Shown here one piece after another: positions 5,768 through 6,922 of a DNA stretch of 6,922 bases. The position numbers and the translations under genes are program-made. The notes beneath the pieces were generated by a model, which saw only the letters and a list, made by a program, of their open reading frames with translations, did not search any database and was not told the DNA's origin. Positions within the stretch are counted from its first letter, which is position 1. The number at the start of each line of letters is the position of its first letter. The stretch spans positions 1-6,922 of the forward strand of contig CAKUKT010000141.1 of assembly GCA_934663655.1 (NCBI GenBank), read 5' to 3'. This DNA is from an uncultured Victivallaceae bacterium (GTDB lineage Bacteria > Verrucomicrobiota > Lentisphaeria > Victivallales > Victivallaceae).

Positions 5768-6610
5768 ATGAAAATATTGATAACCGGCGGCAAAGGCATG
5801 CTCGGCCGGACGCTGCAGCGAGAATTTGCCGATTGTGAACTTGTCATTGCCGATCTGCCGGAAGTCGACATCACGTCCGCCACCGCATTCGACGCCGTGA
5901 TCGCTGCGACCCGCCCGAACACGGTGATTCATTGCGCAGCGATGACCGCGGTCGACCGCTGCGAAACCGAACCGGAAACCGCCTGGAAAATCAATACCGC
6001 CGGTTCCGGCAATGTCGCCGCCGCATGTCATCGTCACCATGCCCGATTGATTGCGATTTCGACCGACTATGTTTTTTCCGGAACGCTGGATCGGCCCTAT
6101 CACGAGTTCGACGTTCCGGGGGCGAAAACCGTTTACGGTCTCACCAAATTTCACGGCGAGGAGATGATCCGCCGACATGCTCCCGACCATGTGATCGCGC
6201 GGATTTCCTGGCTCTACGGCCCCGGCGGACCGAGCTTTGTTCACACGATGCTGAAACTCGCCGCCACCACGTCCGAACTTAAAGTAGTTGCCGATCAGAT
6301 CGGCAATCCGACCAGCACCATCGCAGTCGCACGCCACCTCCGCCGGATTGTCGAATGTCGCGAACTGGTCGGAACATTTCACCTTACCTGCGAGGGAGAA
6401 GCCAGCTGGAGTGACTTTGCCGCGGAAATTTTCCGGCTCCGCGCTCTTCCGGTTCAGGTACACCCCTGCACCACCGCGGAATTTCCGCGTCCGGCGCCGC
6501 GTCCGGCCAATTCCCGGCTTGACAAACTGATGCTCCGCCTGCACGGCCTGCCGCCGATGCCGGAATGGCATGAGGCGTTGCAGGAATTTATTTGTGGAGA
6601 GTTCCAATGA
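5768..6610 (+). CDS. rmlD: RmlD-family NAD(P)-dependent nucleotide-sugar reductase (dTDP-4-dehydrorhamnose reductase-like)
   Basis: Extended short-chain dehydrogenase, 280 residues, typical of RmlD/RfbD, which reduces dTDP-4-dehydro-L-rhamnose to dTDP-L-rhamnose in the cytoplasm. Motifs: Rossmann TGGKGMLG (6-13), VDITSATAF (33-41), HCAAMTAVDRCE (55-66), STDYVF (98-103), catalytic Tyr123 and Lys127 in YGLTKFHGE, RISWLYG (145-151), VADQIGNPTST, and C-terminal RPANSRLD (245-252), which matches RmlD substrate-domain signatures. No rmlA, rmlB or rmlC is in view. The next gene makes GDP-mannose, so the substrate could instead be another 4-keto-6-deoxy nucleotide sugar; family assignment is firm, substrate is not. 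It has its own promoter, and its stop overlaps the manC start in ATGA. Confidence 0.9.
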   Translation: MKILITGGKGMLGRTLQREFADCELVIADLPEVDITSATAFDAVIAATRPNTVIHCAAMTAVDRCETEPETAWKINTAGSGNVAAACHRHHARLIAISTDYVFSGTLDRPYHEFDVPGAKTVYGLTKFHGEEMIRRHAPDHVIARISWLYGPGGPSFVHTMLKLAATTSELKVVADQIGNPTSTIAVARHLRRIVECRELVGTFHLTCEGEASWSDFAAEIFRLRALPVQVHPCTTAEFPRPAPRPANSRLDKLMLRLHGLPPMPEWHEALQEFICGEFQ

Positions 6611-6922
6611 CGGCCGATTCTGCTCCGGTTTTCGCAGTAGTGCTGGCCGGCGGTTCCGGAGAACGCTTCTGGCCGCTGGGCAGACGTGACAAACCCAAAC
6701 AATTTCTGCCGCTGGATGGTCGGGAGCCCCTGCTGGCCGGAGCGGTGTCCCGGCTTGATGGTTTCATTCCCCGGGAAAACGTTCTGGTGATGACCAATTA
6801 CCGGTATGCGGAGGCGACCCGTAAGCTGGTTGCACTTCCGCCGGAAAACATAATTTCCGAACCTGAAAAACGCGATACCGCCCCCTGTATGGCGCGGGCA
6901 GCCGGGTTGATCCGCCGGCGCG
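6607..6922 (+). CDS. manC: Mannose-1-phosphate guanylyltransferase, N-terminal part, cut by window
   Basis: Makes GDP-mannose from mannose-1-phosphate and GTP, the precursor for mannose- and fucose-containing glycans. The first 105 residues are visible. The nucleotidyltransferase signature AGGSGERFWPLGRRDKPKQF (14-33) fits ManC/GMP enzymes, with Gly25 where Ser is usual (WPLSR). Lys31 of PKQF is the expected sugar-phosphate-contacting residue, and SEPEKRDTAP (84-93) corresponds to the family EPxxRNTAP segment with Asp for Asn. The 3' end is missing, so I cannot tell the short single-domain form (about 350 residues) from the two-domain form with a phosphomannose isomerase. The start overlaps the rmlD stop in ATGA, with GGAGAG (6596-6601) 5 bases before it, so the two are co-translated. 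Confidence 0.91.
   Translation, partial: MTADSAPVFAVVLAGGSGERFWPLGRRDKPKQFLPLDGREPLLAGAVSRLDGFIPRENVLVMTNYRYAEATRKLVALPPENIISEPEKRDTAPCMARAAGLIRRR

Noticed and set aside
5327..6607. 426-codon open frame on the minus strand, opposite rmlD and the end of the unknown gene
   Set aside because: Low-complexity Arg/Gly-rich translation with no motif; the plus strand encodes a well-conserved reductase.

Overview
The window looks like chromosomal DNA from a GC-rich bacterium: dense genes, short overlaps, Shine-Dalgarno leaders and sigma70-type promoters. The stand-alone AICAR transformylase and overall protein style would fit the PVC/Lentisphaerota side of the tree. That is a low-confidence impression; nothing here is a taxonomic marker. 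I see no transposase, integrase, CRISPR array, tRNA, rRNA or phage gene, so this is mostly core metabolism plus one unrecognised membrane protein.

Layout: (1) 1-1074, minus strand: a purH-type AICAR transformylase without the usual IMP cyclohydrolase domain; its last few codons lie beyond the left edge. (2) 1075-1210: a short AT-rich divergent control region. Two back-to-back promoters share a near-perfect 24-bp palindrome that contains both -35 boxes. (3) 1211-5677, plus strand: a tightly packed putative operon of tmk (thymidylate kinase), holB (DNA polymerase III delta'), a sugar-isomerase-like TIM barrel, and a 643-residue membrane-anchored protein I cannot assign. (4) 5678-5767: a 90-base gap with a well-formed extended -10 promoter. 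(5) 5768-6922, plus strand: an RmlD-family nucleotide-sugar reductase and, overlapping it by 4 bases, the start of a mannose-1-phosphate guanylyltransferase cut by the right edge.

How they work together: purH makes purine nucleotide and tmk makes dTDP, so the shared promoter region could coordinate the two arms of nucleotide supply. tmk-holB is a common bacterial pairing of dTTP supply with the replisome clamp loader. The TIM-barrel and membrane-protein genes are attached to this unit by a 24-base gap and an ATGA overlap, so they are probably co-transcribed, but their function is not explained by tmk-holB. The last two genes form a separate nucleotide-sugar unit, presumably for surface polysaccharide. 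I found no clear evidence of an entirely new multi-gene system. The best candidates for novelty are the divergent palindromic promoter, the domain-split purH and the unknown membrane protein.
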